Of a stretch of 64,000 nt of DNA, positions 1 through 9,082 are shown piece after piece. A model generated the notes under the pieces. That model had not been told where the DNA came from and did not search any database. It saw only the letters and a program-made list of their open reading frames with translations. Both the position numbers and the translations under genes were made by a program. Every line of letters begins with the position of its first letter. Position 1 is the stretch's first letter. The stretch is from positions 45,654 to 109,653 of the forward strand of contig JBBDUV010000075.1 in NCBI GenBank assembly GCA_040903745.1, written 5' to 3'. The DNA comes from M55B112 sp040903745. GTDB lineage: Bacteria; Bacteroidota; Bacteroidia; Bacteroidales; GCA-2748055.

Positions 1-1448
1 TGAACAGGTATGAGCCCTGGCTGAAGGAGTGGATCCTCGAAGGACATAAGGAGTGGAAACCCAATGTCTACGGACAATGTAAATCGTGGATCGACCAGGG
101 ATTACACCCCAGGGCGGTAAGCCGTGACCTGGACTGGGGGGTGCCGGTGCCCGTGGAGGGTGCTGAAGGCAAGGTGTTGTATGTATGGTTCGATGCCCCC
201 ATCGGTTATATCTCTGCTACGAAGGAACTCACGGCCGATTGGGAAAAATACTGGAAAGATGATGATTGCCGGATGATCCATTTCATCGGAAAGGACAATA
301 TTGTATTTCACTGTATCATTTTTCCGGCGATATTGCAGGCTGAAGGAACATATATCCTTCCCGACAATGTGCCTGCCAATGAGTTCCTGAATCTGGAGAG
401 CGACAAGATCTCAACATCCAGGAACTGGGCGGTCTGGCTGCATGAATACCTGGAAGATTTTCCGGGAAAGCAGGATGTACTCAGGTATGTGCTCTGTGCC
501 AACGCACCGGAAAACAAGGACAATGATTTTACTTGGAAAGACTTTCAGAACAGGAACAACAATGAACTTGTCGCCATCCTAGGCAATTTTGTGAACAGGG
601 CCCTGGTGCTCACCAACAAATACTATGACGGCGAGGTACCGGCCCAGGGAAAGCTCCTTGAAAATGATAAGGCAGCGTTGTCTGATGTCCAAAAAATCAC
701 AGCCACAGTCGAAAAAAGTCTTGAGGGCTTCAGGTTCAGGGAAGCGGTCAAATTTGCGATGGACCTGGCCCGCCTGGGAAACAAATACCTGGCCGACACC
801 GAACCATGGAAAGTGATAAAAACCGATCCTGAACGGGTGCAGACCATCTTGTATATTGCTCTGCAGATTACGGCTGCTCTCTCCATATTATTGGAACCGT
901 TCCTCCCTTTCTCCATGAAAAAGCTGAGAAGTTTCATTGATTTTAACGAAACCGGCTGGGAGCGGTTGAAACATACCGAACTACTCAAACCGGGACACAG
1001 GATCAATCAACCTGACCTGCTTTTTGAAAAGATTGAAGATGAGGCAATCAGGGAGCAGCTGGATAAATTGCAGAAGACAAAAGAGGCCGGACAGAAAGAG
1101 GTGTATGTTAATCCGCAAAAACCAGAGATCACATTTGATGACTTTTCGAAGGTGGATATCCGGACTGCCACCATCCTGGAGGCAGAGAAAGTGCCCAAAA
1201 CCAAAAAGCTTATTAAGATGGTTGTTGACACAGGTACAGGTATACGTACTATTGTATCGGGTATTGCCGAACATTACGACCCCGAAAATCTTCCCGGAAA
1301 GAAGGTTTGTGTGCTCGTGAACCTGGCTCCAAGGAACATTAAGGGAATAGCCTCTCAGGGTATGATATTGCTATCGGAAAACAGCGACGGACAGCTCTTT
1401 TTCGTTGAACCCGGGAATGAGGCCCATAACGGGGCGGAGGTGAAATAG
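1..1448 (+). CDS. metG: Methionyl-tRNA synthetase, 3' part (start lies outside window)
   Basis: Class I aminoacyl-tRNA synthetase that charges tRNA-Met in the cytoplasm. The frame is already open at the first bases (first full codon at base 3), so the N-terminal HIGH half is outside the window. Seen here are the WFDAPIGY segment, the second signature in the variant form KISTS (about bases 405-419; KMSKS family), the helical anticodon-binding domain, and a C-terminal EMAP/Trbp111-type tRNA-binding domain of about 110 residues starting near FDDFSKVDIRTA. About 480 residues are present of the roughly 680 usual for the form with the C-terminal domain. It ends 51 bases before the convergent HU-SPOR gene; no clear terminator was seen between them. 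Confidence 0.97.
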   Translation, partial: NRYEPWLKEWILEGHKEWKPNVYGQCKSWIDQGLHPRAVSRDLDWGVPVPVEGAEGKVLYVWFDAPIGYISATKELTADWEKYWKDDDCRMIHFIGKDNIVFHCIIFPAILQAEGTYILPDNVPANEFLNLESDKISTSRNWAVWLHEYLEDFPGKQDVLRYVLCANAPENKDNDFTWKDFQNRNNNELVAILGNFVNRALVLTNKYYDGEVPAQGKLLENDKAALSDVQKITATVEKSLEGFRFREAVKFAMDLARLGNKYLADTEPWKVIKTDPERVQTILYIALQITAALSILLEPFLPFSMKKLRSFIDFNETGWERLKHTELLKPGHRINQPDLLFEKIEDEAIREQLDKLQKTKEAGQKEVYVNPQKPEITFDDFSKVDIRTATILEAEKVPKTKKLIKMVVDTGTGIRTIVSGIAEHYDPENLPGKKVCVLVNLAPRNIKGIASQGMILLSENSDGQLFFVEPGNEAHNGAEVK

Positions 1449-1499
1449 GGTGTTACACGGATCTGGTGTTTTTCGGGATGAACGCTTGATATTAGGCGC

Positions 1500-2537
1500 T
1501 TACCTCTTCAATACCCAGGCACTGCTCACGCCAGATTCAGCCTTCAACCTGGACAGATCTCTGACCGCCTCTTCCTTCTCGGCGTAAGATCTGATCGATA
1601 CACGGTACAATCTGTTCTCCGTAATGATCATCTCTGCCGGAAATCCGGCTGACTTCAACTTGTTCATCAAATTTGTGGCATTCTGCAGGTTTTGAAAGCT
1701 GCCTGCAATAATGAAGTATTTGTTCTGCTGCACAGGGGGGGCAGTAGATGATTCGTCAACCTTGGTCCCCTCCTCCTTTTTTACCCGGTCAGGAACTGCC
1801 GCATCATCCCCGGCCGGCTTAACAGAATGATTGCCTTCCGGTGAACCCTTGCGCTCATCCATATCCCGTATCACAATGCCCTCCTTCCCGAATTCCACAC
1901 TGTTCCCCGAGGGGATAAGCAGAATGATTACCAGGACAGCAATGAGTGATCCAACAACAATCCAGATGATCTTCCATTTATTGACCGGCTTTCTCTGGGA
2001 AGCACGCATGGAAGGTTTATCACTGGAAAGAACAGGCTCCTGTCTGTTTTTTGATGAAGGACGAGGCTTGCCGGCCGGTTTATCTTCTCTGACCGGTTCC
2101 TCTTTTTCTGCTTGTTCACTTTCAAGCTCCAGAATCTCAAGCGGTTCAAGTCCGAAGGTATCAGGATCAATAACCCAACCGGGGTCTTTGGCAAAATGAA
2201 TCCTGTTTTCATCATCCCTGGAAAAGGTTCCAACCTGTTCAAGCCTGTACTTTTCTCCTTTGTCAAGCTTAAATTTGATGGCGTCAACCAACTCCAGAAG
2301 CTGTTGTCTCGCCTCTTCCGGATCAATATTTTCACCGGCCGCATACACATCGGCAAGCTTTCCATCGCCCTTCGGGTGAGTAGGATCGAACTTAACAACC
2401 GGACCAGGGGGTTCAACTTTGCCGTCTGCTCCTTTCTGTCCTTTGCCTTCAGTAATGATCAGACTTCCAAATCCCGGTAAAACCACTGGTTCCTGGTCGG
2501 AAAGGATCTGCCGAATATATGTTCCTAAATATGCCAT
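1500..2537 (-). CDS. HU-like domain / transmembrane / SPOR domain protein
   Basis: 345 residues with three readable parts. Residues 1 to about 120 resemble the CCDC81-type bacterial HU domains (an IRQILSDQEPVVLPGFGSL opening and a second HU-like unit ending VGTFSRDDENRIHF). A charged, low-complexity linker leads to one membrane helix at about 189-209 preceded by basic residues, which predicts a cytoplasmic N-terminus. Residues from about 273 to the end form a SPOR domain (FIIAGSFQNLQNA...YRVSIRSY), a fold that binds glycan strands stripped of peptide side chains at division septa. Such fusions occur in Bacteroidota but I know of no settled function. By inference it could connect DNA or another cytoplasmic partner to septal peptidoglycan. 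The start is the ATG at 2537, giving a complete first HU strand. It is divergent from the wbp operon. Confidence 0.85.
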   Translation of the reverse strand: MAYLGTYIRQILSDQEPVVLPGFGSLIITEGKGQKGADGKVEPPGPVVKFDPTHPKGDGKLADVYAAGENIDPEEARQQLLELVDAIKFKLDKGEKYRLEQVGTFSRDDENRIHFAKDPGWVIDPDTFGLEPLEILELESEQAEKEEPVREDKPAGKPRPSSKNRQEPVLSSDKPSMRASQRKPVNKWKIIWIVVGSLIAVLVIILLIPSGNSVEFGKEGIVIRDMDERKGSPEGNHSVKPAGDDAAVPDRVKKEEGTKVDESSTAPPVQQNKYFIIAGSFQNLQNATNLMNKLKSAGFPAEMIITENRLYRVSIRSYAEKEEAVRDLSRLKAESGVSSAWVLKR

Positions 2538-2729
2538 GCCGGACGTGTTAATTGTATACTATTTGATGAATGCATTATCTTATAGCAAAAATAACACAAA
2601 TCAGAATATGTAAGAATCTATCCAATCCGACTTCTGAACATAGTTATCAACGTAATAATACGCATTTTGCCAAATAAAACTGTTTGTAATTGCTATATTC
2701 GTAATCTAAAACAGCAAGGTTAATTTTGT

Positions 2730-3860
2730 ATGAAAAAAATAAAAATGGTGGATCTACATACGCAATATCTTCGTCACAGCGAAGATATAGATTATGCCAT
2801 TCGGGAGGTAATCCATTCCACCGCATTTATCAAGGGTCCTGATGTTCAGCTTTTTCAGCAGGAACTTGCCGATTATATGATGGTTGATCACTGTATTACC
2901 TGTGGAAACGGAACAGATGCATTGCAGATCGCTATGATGGCACTGGGACTTCAGCCGGGCGACGAAGTAATTACCACACCCTTCACCTTTGTTGCCACCG
3001 TCGAGGTGATCAGTCTGCTCGGGCTGAAACCCGTTTTTGTGGATATCGATCCCGGCACTTTCAACCTCGACGCTTCAAAACTTGAACAGGTATTAACCAA
3101 CCGTACCAAAGCGATTGTTCCCGTGCACCTTTTCGGACAGGCGGCTAGCATGAACAGTATTCTTAAATTCGCACGGAATAACAACCTTTTCGTGATCGAG
3201 GATAATGCGCAGGCGATCGGGGCAACATACCGGCTTGCCGATGGATCATCAGGCAAAGCAGGAGCACTGGGTGATATCGGTTGCACCTCCTTTTTCCCGA
3301 GCAAAAACCTCGGTGCTTTTGGCGACGGGGGTGCACTATTTACAAACGATGCCGCATTGGCGCAAAGAATTGGTTCCCTTGTCAACCATGGCATGACCCG
3401 CCGATACCATTATGATCATGTCGGGGTAAACTCGCGGCTTGATACAATTCAGGCGGCCATTTTGCGCGTTAAGTTAAAATTCCTGGACGAATACAATGCT
3501 GCCAGACAAGAGGTTGCAAAAACATACGATACTGCCTTCTCAAAGATTTCCGGATTAAAGATCCCCGAAAGAGATCCCGGTTCCGAACATATTTTTCACC
3601 AGTATACCTTGCAGGTGCCTGGTGGACAACGGGACGCACTGAAAGAATTTCTCAATCAGCAGGAGATCCCCGCCATGATCTACTATCCGGTTCCGCTTCA
3701 TCTGCAAAAGGCCTATGCAGAACTTGGGTACAGAGAAGGAAGTTTCCCTGTTGCTGAAGAGCTTTCCGAAAAAGTGCTCAGCCTGCCCATACATACCGAG
3801 ATGGAAGATGATCAGCTTGAAACCATTATTTCAGCAGTAACAAATTTTTTCAGACAATGA
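2730..3860 (+). CDS. wbpE: DegT/DnrJ/EryC1-type UDP-sugar aminotransferase (WbpE/PorR-like)
   Basis: PLP-dependent aminotransferase of 376 residues. The PLP lysine is K192 in FFPSKNLGAFGDGG, with the preceding DNAQAIGA segment and the N-terminal GNGTDAL and TPFTFVAT signatures of the DegT family. By family and context it converts UDP-2-acetamido-3-keto-glucuronic acid to the 3-amino sugar. It opens a run of four genes matching every step from UDP-GlcNAc to UDP-GlcNAc3NAcA and overlaps the acetyltransferase by 4 bases (ATGA). Its P. gingivalis homologue PorR is required for A-LPS and cell-surface retention of T9SS cargo (established knowledge). A TAATTTTG sequence touches the ATG at 2721-2728; no well-spaced -33 partner was found, so the promoter is unclear. 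The exact sugar is inferred from neighbours. Confidence 0.9.
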   Translation: MKKIKMVDLHTQYLRHSEDIDYAIREVIHSTAFIKGPDVQLFQQELADYMMVDHCITCGNGTDALQIAMMALGLQPGDEVITTPFTFVATVEVISLLGLKPVFVDIDPGTFNLDASKLEQVLTNRTKAIVPVHLFGQAASMNSILKFARNNNLFVIEDNAQAIGATYRLADGSSGKAGALGDIGCTSFFPSKNLGAFGDGGALFTNDAALAQRIGSLVNHGMTRRYHYDHVGVNSRLDTIQAAILRVKLKFLDEYNAARQEVAKTYDTAFSKISGLKIPERDPGSEHIFHQYTLQVPGGQRDALKEFLNQQEIPAMIYYPVPLHLQKAYAELGYREGSFPVAEELSEKVLSLPIHTEMEDDQLETIISAVTNFFRQ

Positions 3861-4441
3861 CCGGAGAAAAACCATATTTCACGCACGAAACAGCGGTAAT
3901 TGATGAGGGATGCGAGATCGGAGAAGGGACAAAAATCTGGCACTTCTCACATATTATGACCGGCGCCGTGATCGGCGAAAAATGCAACCTGGGTCAGAAT
4001 GTGGTCATATCTCCCGGTGTTAAGCTGGGAAAAAATGTAAAGGTACAAAACAATGTCTCCATTTACACCGGTGTGATATGCGAAGACGATGTGTTCCTGG
4101 GACCTTCCATGGTTTTTACCAATGTGATCAATCCCAGGAGTAAAGTGGTCAGAAGAGATGAATATGTAAAAACCCTGGTAGGCACCGGTGCGTCCATCGG
4201 TGCAAATGCCACAATCATCTGCGGAAACGAGATAGGGAAGTATGCTTTTATCGGTGCCGGAGCTGTTGTTACAAAGGAGGTCCTTCCCTATGCCCTGGTT
4301 GTTGGAAATCCTTCCCGCCAGGTCGGTTGGATGAGTGAATACGGTCATCGCCTTGAATTCGACAAATCGGGCCGGGCGATCTGTCCCGAAAGCAAAGAAA
4401 AATATGAACTTACAGATAACCATGTAGAAAAATTGTCCTGA
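3857..4441 (+). CDS. wbpD: UDP-2-acetamido-3-amino-glucuronate N-acetyltransferase (WbpD/WlbB-like)
   Basis: 194-residue left-handed beta-helix acyltransferase. The hexapeptide repeat runs through most of the protein (for example AVIGEKCNLGQNVVI and NNVSIYTGVICEDDVFLGP), and the segment GPSMVFTNVINPRS is characteristic of the WlbB/WbpD group. It would transfer acetyl from acetyl-CoA to the 3-amino group made by the preceding aminotransferase, yielding UDP-2,3-diacetamido-2,3-dideoxyglucuronic acid in the cytoplasm. The start codon overlaps the upstream stop, indicating translational coupling. Length agrees with the family (about 190). The substrate is inferred from the four-gene context; the fold assignment is firm. 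Confidence 0.9.
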   Translation: MTGEKPYFTHETAVIDEGCEIGEGTKIWHFSHIMTGAVIGEKCNLGQNVVISPGVKLGKNVKVQNNVSIYTGVICEDDVFLGPSMVFTNVINPRSKVVRRDEYVKTLVGTGASIGANATIICGNEIGKYAFIGAGAVVTKEVLPYALVVGNPSRQVGWMSEYGHRLEFDKSGRAICPESKEKYELTDNHVEKLS

Positions 4442-4509
4442 ACTGTGGAATGAATCTTATATTATTGAGGTTCATTATTTTAACTGTAGAATAAAATAAG
4501 TTTTAATAG

Positions 4510-5454
4510 ATGAGCAAGAACTTTTCAATCATCGGAATAGCAGGTTATATCGCTATCAGGCATGTCAACGCGATTAAAGAAACCGGAAACGAACTGGTGG
4601 CCGCGCTGGATAAATTTGACAGTGTGGGATTTGTAGACTCCTTTTTTCCGGATGCAGATTTTTTCGTGGAATTTGAAAGATTCGACAGGCACATTGCCAA
4701 GCTAAACAGGAACGGCAAGCAAATCGACTTTGTATCGATCTGCTCACCCAACTACCTCCACGACTCTCATATCAGGTTCGCCCTGAGAAGCGGGGCAGAT
4801 GCCATCTGTGAGAAACCACTGGTGCTGAACCCCTGGAACATTGATGCGTTGCTCGATTATGAGCAGGAGACAGGAAAGAAAGTGTATAATATACTTCAGC
4901 TCAGACACCATCCAGGCATTATCGAACTAAAGAAAAAGATCGAAAACGGTCCACTGGATAAGATCTATGATATTGACCTCTCCTACATCACCAGCCGCGG
5001 CAAATGGTACCACTATTCCTGGAAGGGTGATGAACATAAATCGGGGGGCATCGCCACAAACATTGGTGTTCACTTTTTCGATATGCTTACCTGGATTTTT
5101 GGTGATGTTGAAGAAAACAGGGTGCATCTTTTAAAAACGGATAAGGCAGCAGGATTTCTCCAGCTTGAAAGAGCAAGGGTGCGCTGGTACCTGAGTATTG
5201 ATTTCAATGACGTGCCGGCAGAGCCGAAAGCAAAAGGACAACGTACCTACCGTTCCATCACGGTAGATGGGGATGAGATAGAGTTCAGCGGTGGATTTAC
5301 TGATCTGCATACCCTTTCCTACCAACATATTCTGAATGGAAAAGGCTTCGGAGTGGAGTGTGCCAGGAATTCCATCCAGACCGTATACAACATCAGGAAT
5401 GCAGAACAATCAGATTTGAAGGGTGATTATCATCCATTCATCAATAAAAAATAG
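4510..5454 (+). CDS. wbpB: Gfo/Idh/MocA-family UDP-GlcNAc-uronate 3-dehydrogenase (WbpB/WlbA-like)
   Basis: 314-residue NAD-dependent oxidoreductase. The N-terminus IIGIAGYIAIRHVNAI is an unusual form of the Rossmann loop seen in the WlbA/WbpB group rather than the common GxGxxG of other Gfo/Idh proteins. SPNYLHDSHIRFALRSGA followed by EKPLVLNPWN is the conserved EKP block, and GGIATNIGVHFFD carries the conserved catalytic-region histidine. It would oxidise C3 of UDP-GlcNAcA, and in characterised members NADH is recycled with 2-oxoglutarate. It lies 68 bases after wbpD and 3 bases before the 6-dehydrogenase. The pathway role is inferred from neighbours and these motifs. Confidence 0.88.
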   Translation: MSKNFSIIGIAGYIAIRHVNAIKETGNELVAALDKFDSVGFVDSFFPDADFFVEFERFDRHIAKLNRNGKQIDFVSICSPNYLHDSHIRFALRSGADAICEKPLVLNPWNIDALLDYEQETGKKVYNILQLRHHPGIIELKKKIENGPLDKIYDIDLSYITSRGKWYHYSWKGDEHKSGGIATNIGVHFFDMLTWIFGDVEENRVHLLKTDKAAGFLQLERARVRWYLSIDFNDVPAEPKAKGQRTYRSITVDGDEIEFSGGFTDLHTLSYQHILNGKGFGVECARNSIQTVYNIRNAEQSDLKGDYHPFINKK

Positions 5455-5457
5455 AAC

Positions 5458-6747
5458 ATGTACAACGAGTTAGTCAGCAAGGATAAAACAATGGCCGTGA
5501 TCGGACTTGGCTATGTAGGGCTGCCCATTGCCCTTGAATTTGCAAAAAAGATCAGGGTGATCGGGTTTGATATACGAGAAGATCGTATCAAAATGATGCG
5601 CGAAAACATCGACCCCAGCAATGAAATGACCGCCCGGGATTTTGAAGGATGCGACATTACCTTCACAGCCAGCATCGAAGATCTCAAGGAGGCCTCATTT
5701 TATGTTGTGGCTGTACCCACCCCCATCGACGAACACAAAAAACCCGACCTGTCGCCTTTGCTGAGCGCAACCAGAACCGTAGGAAAGGTGTTGAGCAGCG
5801 GCGATTATGTAGTGTATGAATCAACTGTTTATCCGGGATGTACTGAAGAGGATTGCGTTCCTCTCCTGGAAGATATTTCGGGACTTGAATTTATCACCGG
5901 TTTCAAGGTGGGTTTCTCTCCGGAGCGAATCAATCCGGGGGATAAAAAGCATACCCTGACTAAAATCACAAAGGTTTCATCGGGGTGCGATGCTGAATCA
6001 GCCGAGGAGATCGCCAAAACGTATGAGCTGGTGATCGAGGCTGGCGTACACCGTGCAAGCTCCATCAAGGTGGCTGAAGCTGCCAAAATCATTGAAAATA
6101 GCCAGCGCGATATCAACATCGCGTTTATGAATGAGCTCTCGATGATCTTCAATAAAATGAACATCAATACATATGAAGTGCTTGAAGCCGCCGGGACAAA
6201 ATGGAACTTTCTTCCCTTCTTTCCCGGACTCGTTGGCGGACACTGCATCGGGGTCGACCCCTACTACCTCACCTATCAATCGGCAATGTATGGTCACCAT
6301 TCTCAGATCATTAATGCAGGAAGGGGAATCAATGACGGAATGGCAGCCTGGGTGGCAAAACAGGTGACCATCAAATTATCCAACCTCTTTACAAACCTGA
6401 AGGAGTGCAGGGTCCTGGTGATGGGAACAACGTTCAAGGAAAATGTAAGCGATATCAGAAACTCAAAGGTGGCTGATGTGGTTTATGAATTAAGGGAATT
6501 TGGCGTGAGTGTCGAAATAGTTGATCCCTTTGCTGACGCTTCCGAGGTTCTGGAAGAGTATGGATATCAGCTTCAGAAAGAGCCTGCTGGCAATTATCAC
6601 AGCATAATAATAGCCGTGGGTCATGACGAATATGCTGCTCTGAATGAGTCTGATTTTCAAAACATGCTGGTTTCCAAAGGTGTTTTGGTCGATCTGAAAG
6701 GAATTTTCAGAAACCGGATCAGCAAACTGAATTACTGGAGTCTGTAA
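5458..6747 (+). CDS. wbpA: UDP-N-acetylglucosamine 6-dehydrogenase-like nucleotide sugar dehydrogenase (WbpA)
   Basis: 429-residue member of the UDP-glucose/GDP-mannose dehydrogenase superfamily. An N-terminal Rossmann motif GLGYVGLP lies near residue 16, the central helix KVAEAAKIIENSQRDIN carries the conserved lysine, and the nucleophilic cysteine is C263 in GGHCIGVDPYYL. The C-terminal UDP-binding domain includes VLVMGTTFKENVSDIRNSK. It oxidises the C6 hydroxyl of the UDP-hexosamine to a uronate with 2 NAD+. GGHCIGVDPYYL places it with WbpA/TviB/WecC enzymes rather than UDP-glucose dehydrogenases; UDP-GlcNAc is preferred as substrate because the other three Wbp steps are adjacent. Last gene of the wbpEDBA set. 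Confidence 0.9.
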   Translation: MYNELVSKDKTMAVIGLGYVGLPIALEFAKKIRVIGFDIREDRIKMMRENIDPSNEMTARDFEGCDITFTASIEDLKEASFYVVAVPTPIDEHKKPDLSPLLSATRTVGKVLSSGDYVVYESTVYPGCTEEDCVPLLEDISGLEFITGFKVGFSPERINPGDKKHTLTKITKVSSGCDAESAEEIAKTYELVIEAGVHRASSIKVAEAAKIIENSQRDINIAFMNELSMIFNKMNINTYEVLEAAGTKWNFLPFFPGLVGGHCIGVDPYYLTYQSAMYGHHSQIINAGRGINDGMAAWVAKQVTIKLSNLFTNLKECRVLVMGTTFKENVSDIRNSKVADVVYELREFGVSVEIVDPFADASEVLEEYGYQLQKEPAGNYHSIIIAVGHDEYAALNESDFQNMLVSKGVLVDLKGIFRNRISKLNYWSL

Positions 6748-6823
6748 AATAAACCAATACAACATTAATGTGAGCAGAAAATCAGTCTGGTCCATATAAC
6801 AATAAACTATAAAACAGAAATAG

Positions 6824-7876
6824 ATGAAAACCATACTCGTAACAGGAGGAACGGGATATATTGGATCGCATACTGTTGTTGAACTGCAGGAAGCGGGATA
6901 CAAAGTTGTCATTATTGATAATCTTTCCAACTCACAACCCGATGTAGTTGACAATATTGAAGCAATCACAGGGATCAGGCCTGAATTTGAAATGGTCGAT
7001 CTTAAAGACAGGGAAGCGACACTGGAAGTGTTTACCACCCATCCGGAAATCAAGGCCGTGATCCATTTTGCAGCCCTCAAAGCTGTTGGAGAAAGTGTCA
7101 ATATCCCACTCGATTACTACAAAAACAATATCGACTCCCTGATCCATGTACTGGAGGGAATGCAAGTGACCGGGGTACGGCACATTGTATTTTCATCTTC
7201 CTGCACTGTATACGGCGAACCCGATGCACTGCCGGTAACTGAGCACGCTCCTATCAAGAAAGCCAATTCACCCTACGGTAATACCAAACAGATCTGTGAA
7301 GAACTTATGGAGGACTTCAGGGTCCCGAATCCCGATATCAATGTGATCTCCCTCAGGTACTTTAATCCCATCGGAGCTCACCCAACAGCCCTGATCGGAG
7401 AACTTCCCATCGGTGTTCCAAACAACCTGGTCCCCTTCATTACGCAAACCGCCATCGGCGTGAGAAATGAACTGCAGGTTTTTGGTGATGACTATAATAC
7501 GCCCGACGGATCGGCCATTCGCGATTATATCAACGTGGTGGACCTGGCAAAAGCACATGTTGTTGCTATTGAAAGACTATTAAAGAGAAAGAACCGGTCG
7601 GGATACGAGGTATTCAACCTCGGTACAGGAAAAGGAAACTCTGTGTTTGAGGTAATTAAAACATTTGAAAAGGCAACCGGGCAAACTTTGAAACACAAGG
7701 TTGTCGGACGGAGAGAAGGAGATGTCGAACAGGTATATGCCGATACCTCATATGCTAACAAAGAGTTGGGATGGAAAGCTGAAAAAAGCCTTGACGAAAC
7801 ACTCCTCTCGGCCTGGAAATGGGAACAACGTTACCGTGCAGAAAACACACCAAAACGTTCCGGAGAGATAAAATGA
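6824..7876 (+). CDS. galE: UDP-glucose 4-epimerase
   Basis: 350-residue short-chain dehydrogenase/reductase-fold epimerase that interconverts UDP-glucose and UDP-galactose (some members also the N-acetyl forms). It carries the NAD-binding GGTGYIGSHTVVEL motif from residue 8, the SSSCTVYG serine block, and the YxxxK pair in SPYGNTKQ. DNPDGSAIRDYI-type sequence (TPDGSAIRDYINVVDLA) is typical of GalE. Length is normal. It follows wbpA by 76 bases in the same direction and so may belong to the same envelope-sugar transcription block. Confidence 0.95.
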   Translation: MKTILVTGGTGYIGSHTVVELQEAGYKVVIIDNLSNSQPDVVDNIEAITGIRPEFEMVDLKDREATLEVFTTHPEIKAVIHFAALKAVGESVNIPLDYYKNNIDSLIHVLEGMQVTGVRHIVFSSSCTVYGEPDALPVTEHAPIKKANSPYGNTKQICEELMEDFRVPNPDINVISLRYFNPIGAHPTALIGELPIGVPNNLVPFITQTAIGVRNELQVFGDDYNTPDGSAIRDYINVVDLAKAHVVAIERLLKRKNRSGYEVFNLGTGKGNSVFEVIKTFEKATGQTLKHKVVGRREGDVEQVYADTSYANKELGWKAEKSLDETLLSAWKWEQRYRAENTPKRSGEIK

Positions 7877-7969
7877 TGCATTTAGCAGCCTTAGCGCAGC
7901 TATTGAAGTTTTAGCCTCGCTGAGCCCGTGAACTCGGTTCTTGCAAGCAATAATTAAAATTGGATAGAT

Positions 7970-9013
7970 ATGAAAACTATACTTATAACCGGGGGAGCCG
8001 GATTCATCGGCTCACATGTTGTCAGACTTTTTGTAAATAAATATCCCGATTACCATATCCTGAACCTCGATGCACTCACTTATGCAGGCAACCTTGAGAA
8101 TCTGAAGGATATTGAAAAGTCGCCCAACTATGAATTCATTAAAGGCGACATCACCGATCAGGAATTTATCGACCGGCTGTTTTCCGAACATGATATTCAT
8201 GGTGTGATCCACCTGGCAGCAGAGTCGCATGTGGACCGTTCGATCAAGGACCCCTTGTCCTTTATCAAAACCAACATCATCGGCACCATGAATCTTCTGA
8301 ATGGCTGCCGTAACAACTGGTCATCTTTCGAAAACCGGCTGTTCTACCATATCTCAACCGACGAAGTATACGGAAGCCTGGGTGATAAAGGGCTCTTTAC
8401 TGAAGAAACACCTTACGACCCGAAGAGTCCCTACTCAGCCTCCAAGGCAAGTTCCGATCACCTCGTGAGGGCGTATAAAAACACCTACGGGCTCCCGGTT
8501 GTAATCTCCAACTGCTCCAACAACTACGGCCCCAACCAATTTCCTGAAAAACTAATCCCACTGGTCATCAATAACCTGCGCTACAATAAACCGATCCCGG
8601 TGTATGGCAAGGGAGAAAATATCAGGGACTGGCTCTATGTGGAGGAGCATGCTGTAGCCATTGATAAAATTTTCCATGAAGGCAGGATCGGGGAAACCTA
8701 CAATATTGGGGGAAACAACGAGTGGAAGAATATTGACCTTATCAGGGTGCTTTGCAAAATCATGGACATAAAGCTGAGCCATGAACCCGGTACAGCAGAA
8801 AAGCTGATCACCTTTGTGAAGGACCGGGCAGGACACGATCTCCGCTATGCCATCGACAGCAGCAAGATCAGCCGCGAATTGGGATGGGAACCTTCTTTAA
8901 CCTTCGAAACCGGGCTGGAGAAAACGGTCGACTGGTACCTCGATAATCTCAATTGGCTGCAAAATGTAACCTCAGGCGCCTATGTCTCCTATTATGAAAA
9001 GATGTATGGGTAA
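7970..9013 (+). CDS. rfbB: dTDP-glucose 4,6-dehydratase
   Basis: 347-residue extended SDR enzyme that converts dTDP-glucose to dTDP-4-keto-6-deoxyglucose, the precursor of dTDP-rhamnose and other deoxysugars. Seen: NAD motif GGAGFIGSHVVRLF, HLAAESHVDRSI, the STDEVYG catalytic segment, and the YxxxK pair in SPYSASKASSDHLV, followed by NCSNNYGPNQFPEKLIPL, which is diagnostic of RmlB. The other dTDP-rhamnose genes (rmlA, rmlC, rmlD) are not in the window. It converges on glmS across 69 bases that hold no recognisable terminator. Confidence 0.96.
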   Translation: MKTILITGGAGFIGSHVVRLFVNKYPDYHILNLDALTYAGNLENLKDIEKSPNYEFIKGDITDQEFIDRLFSEHDIHGVIHLAAESHVDRSIKDPLSFIKTNIIGTMNLLNGCRNNWSSFENRLFYHISTDEVYGSLGDKGLFTEETPYDPKSPYSASKASSDHLVRAYKNTYGLPVVISNCSNNYGPNQFPEKLIPLVINNLRYNKPIPVYGKGENIRDWLYVEEHAVAIDKIFHEGRIGETYNIGGNNEWKNIDLIRVLCKIMDIKLSHEPGTAEKLITFVKDRAGHDLRYAIDSSKISRELGWEPSLTFETGLEKTVDWYLDNLNWLQNVTSGAYVSYYEKMYG

Positions 9014-9082
9014 ATAAAATATTAAATTTCAGCAACCTGCAATCACTGCTTTAGAACTACCTGCTTTTCTATCGAAAAAATA

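Noticed and set aside
1449..1499. Terminator between metG and the HU-SPOR gene
   Set aside because: A short T-run is present but no stem with adequate pairing precedes it.
7877..7969. Possible tRNA or small RNA between galE and rfbB
   Set aside because: No cloverleaf, no CCA-type acceptor pairing and no convincing hairpin could be drawn.
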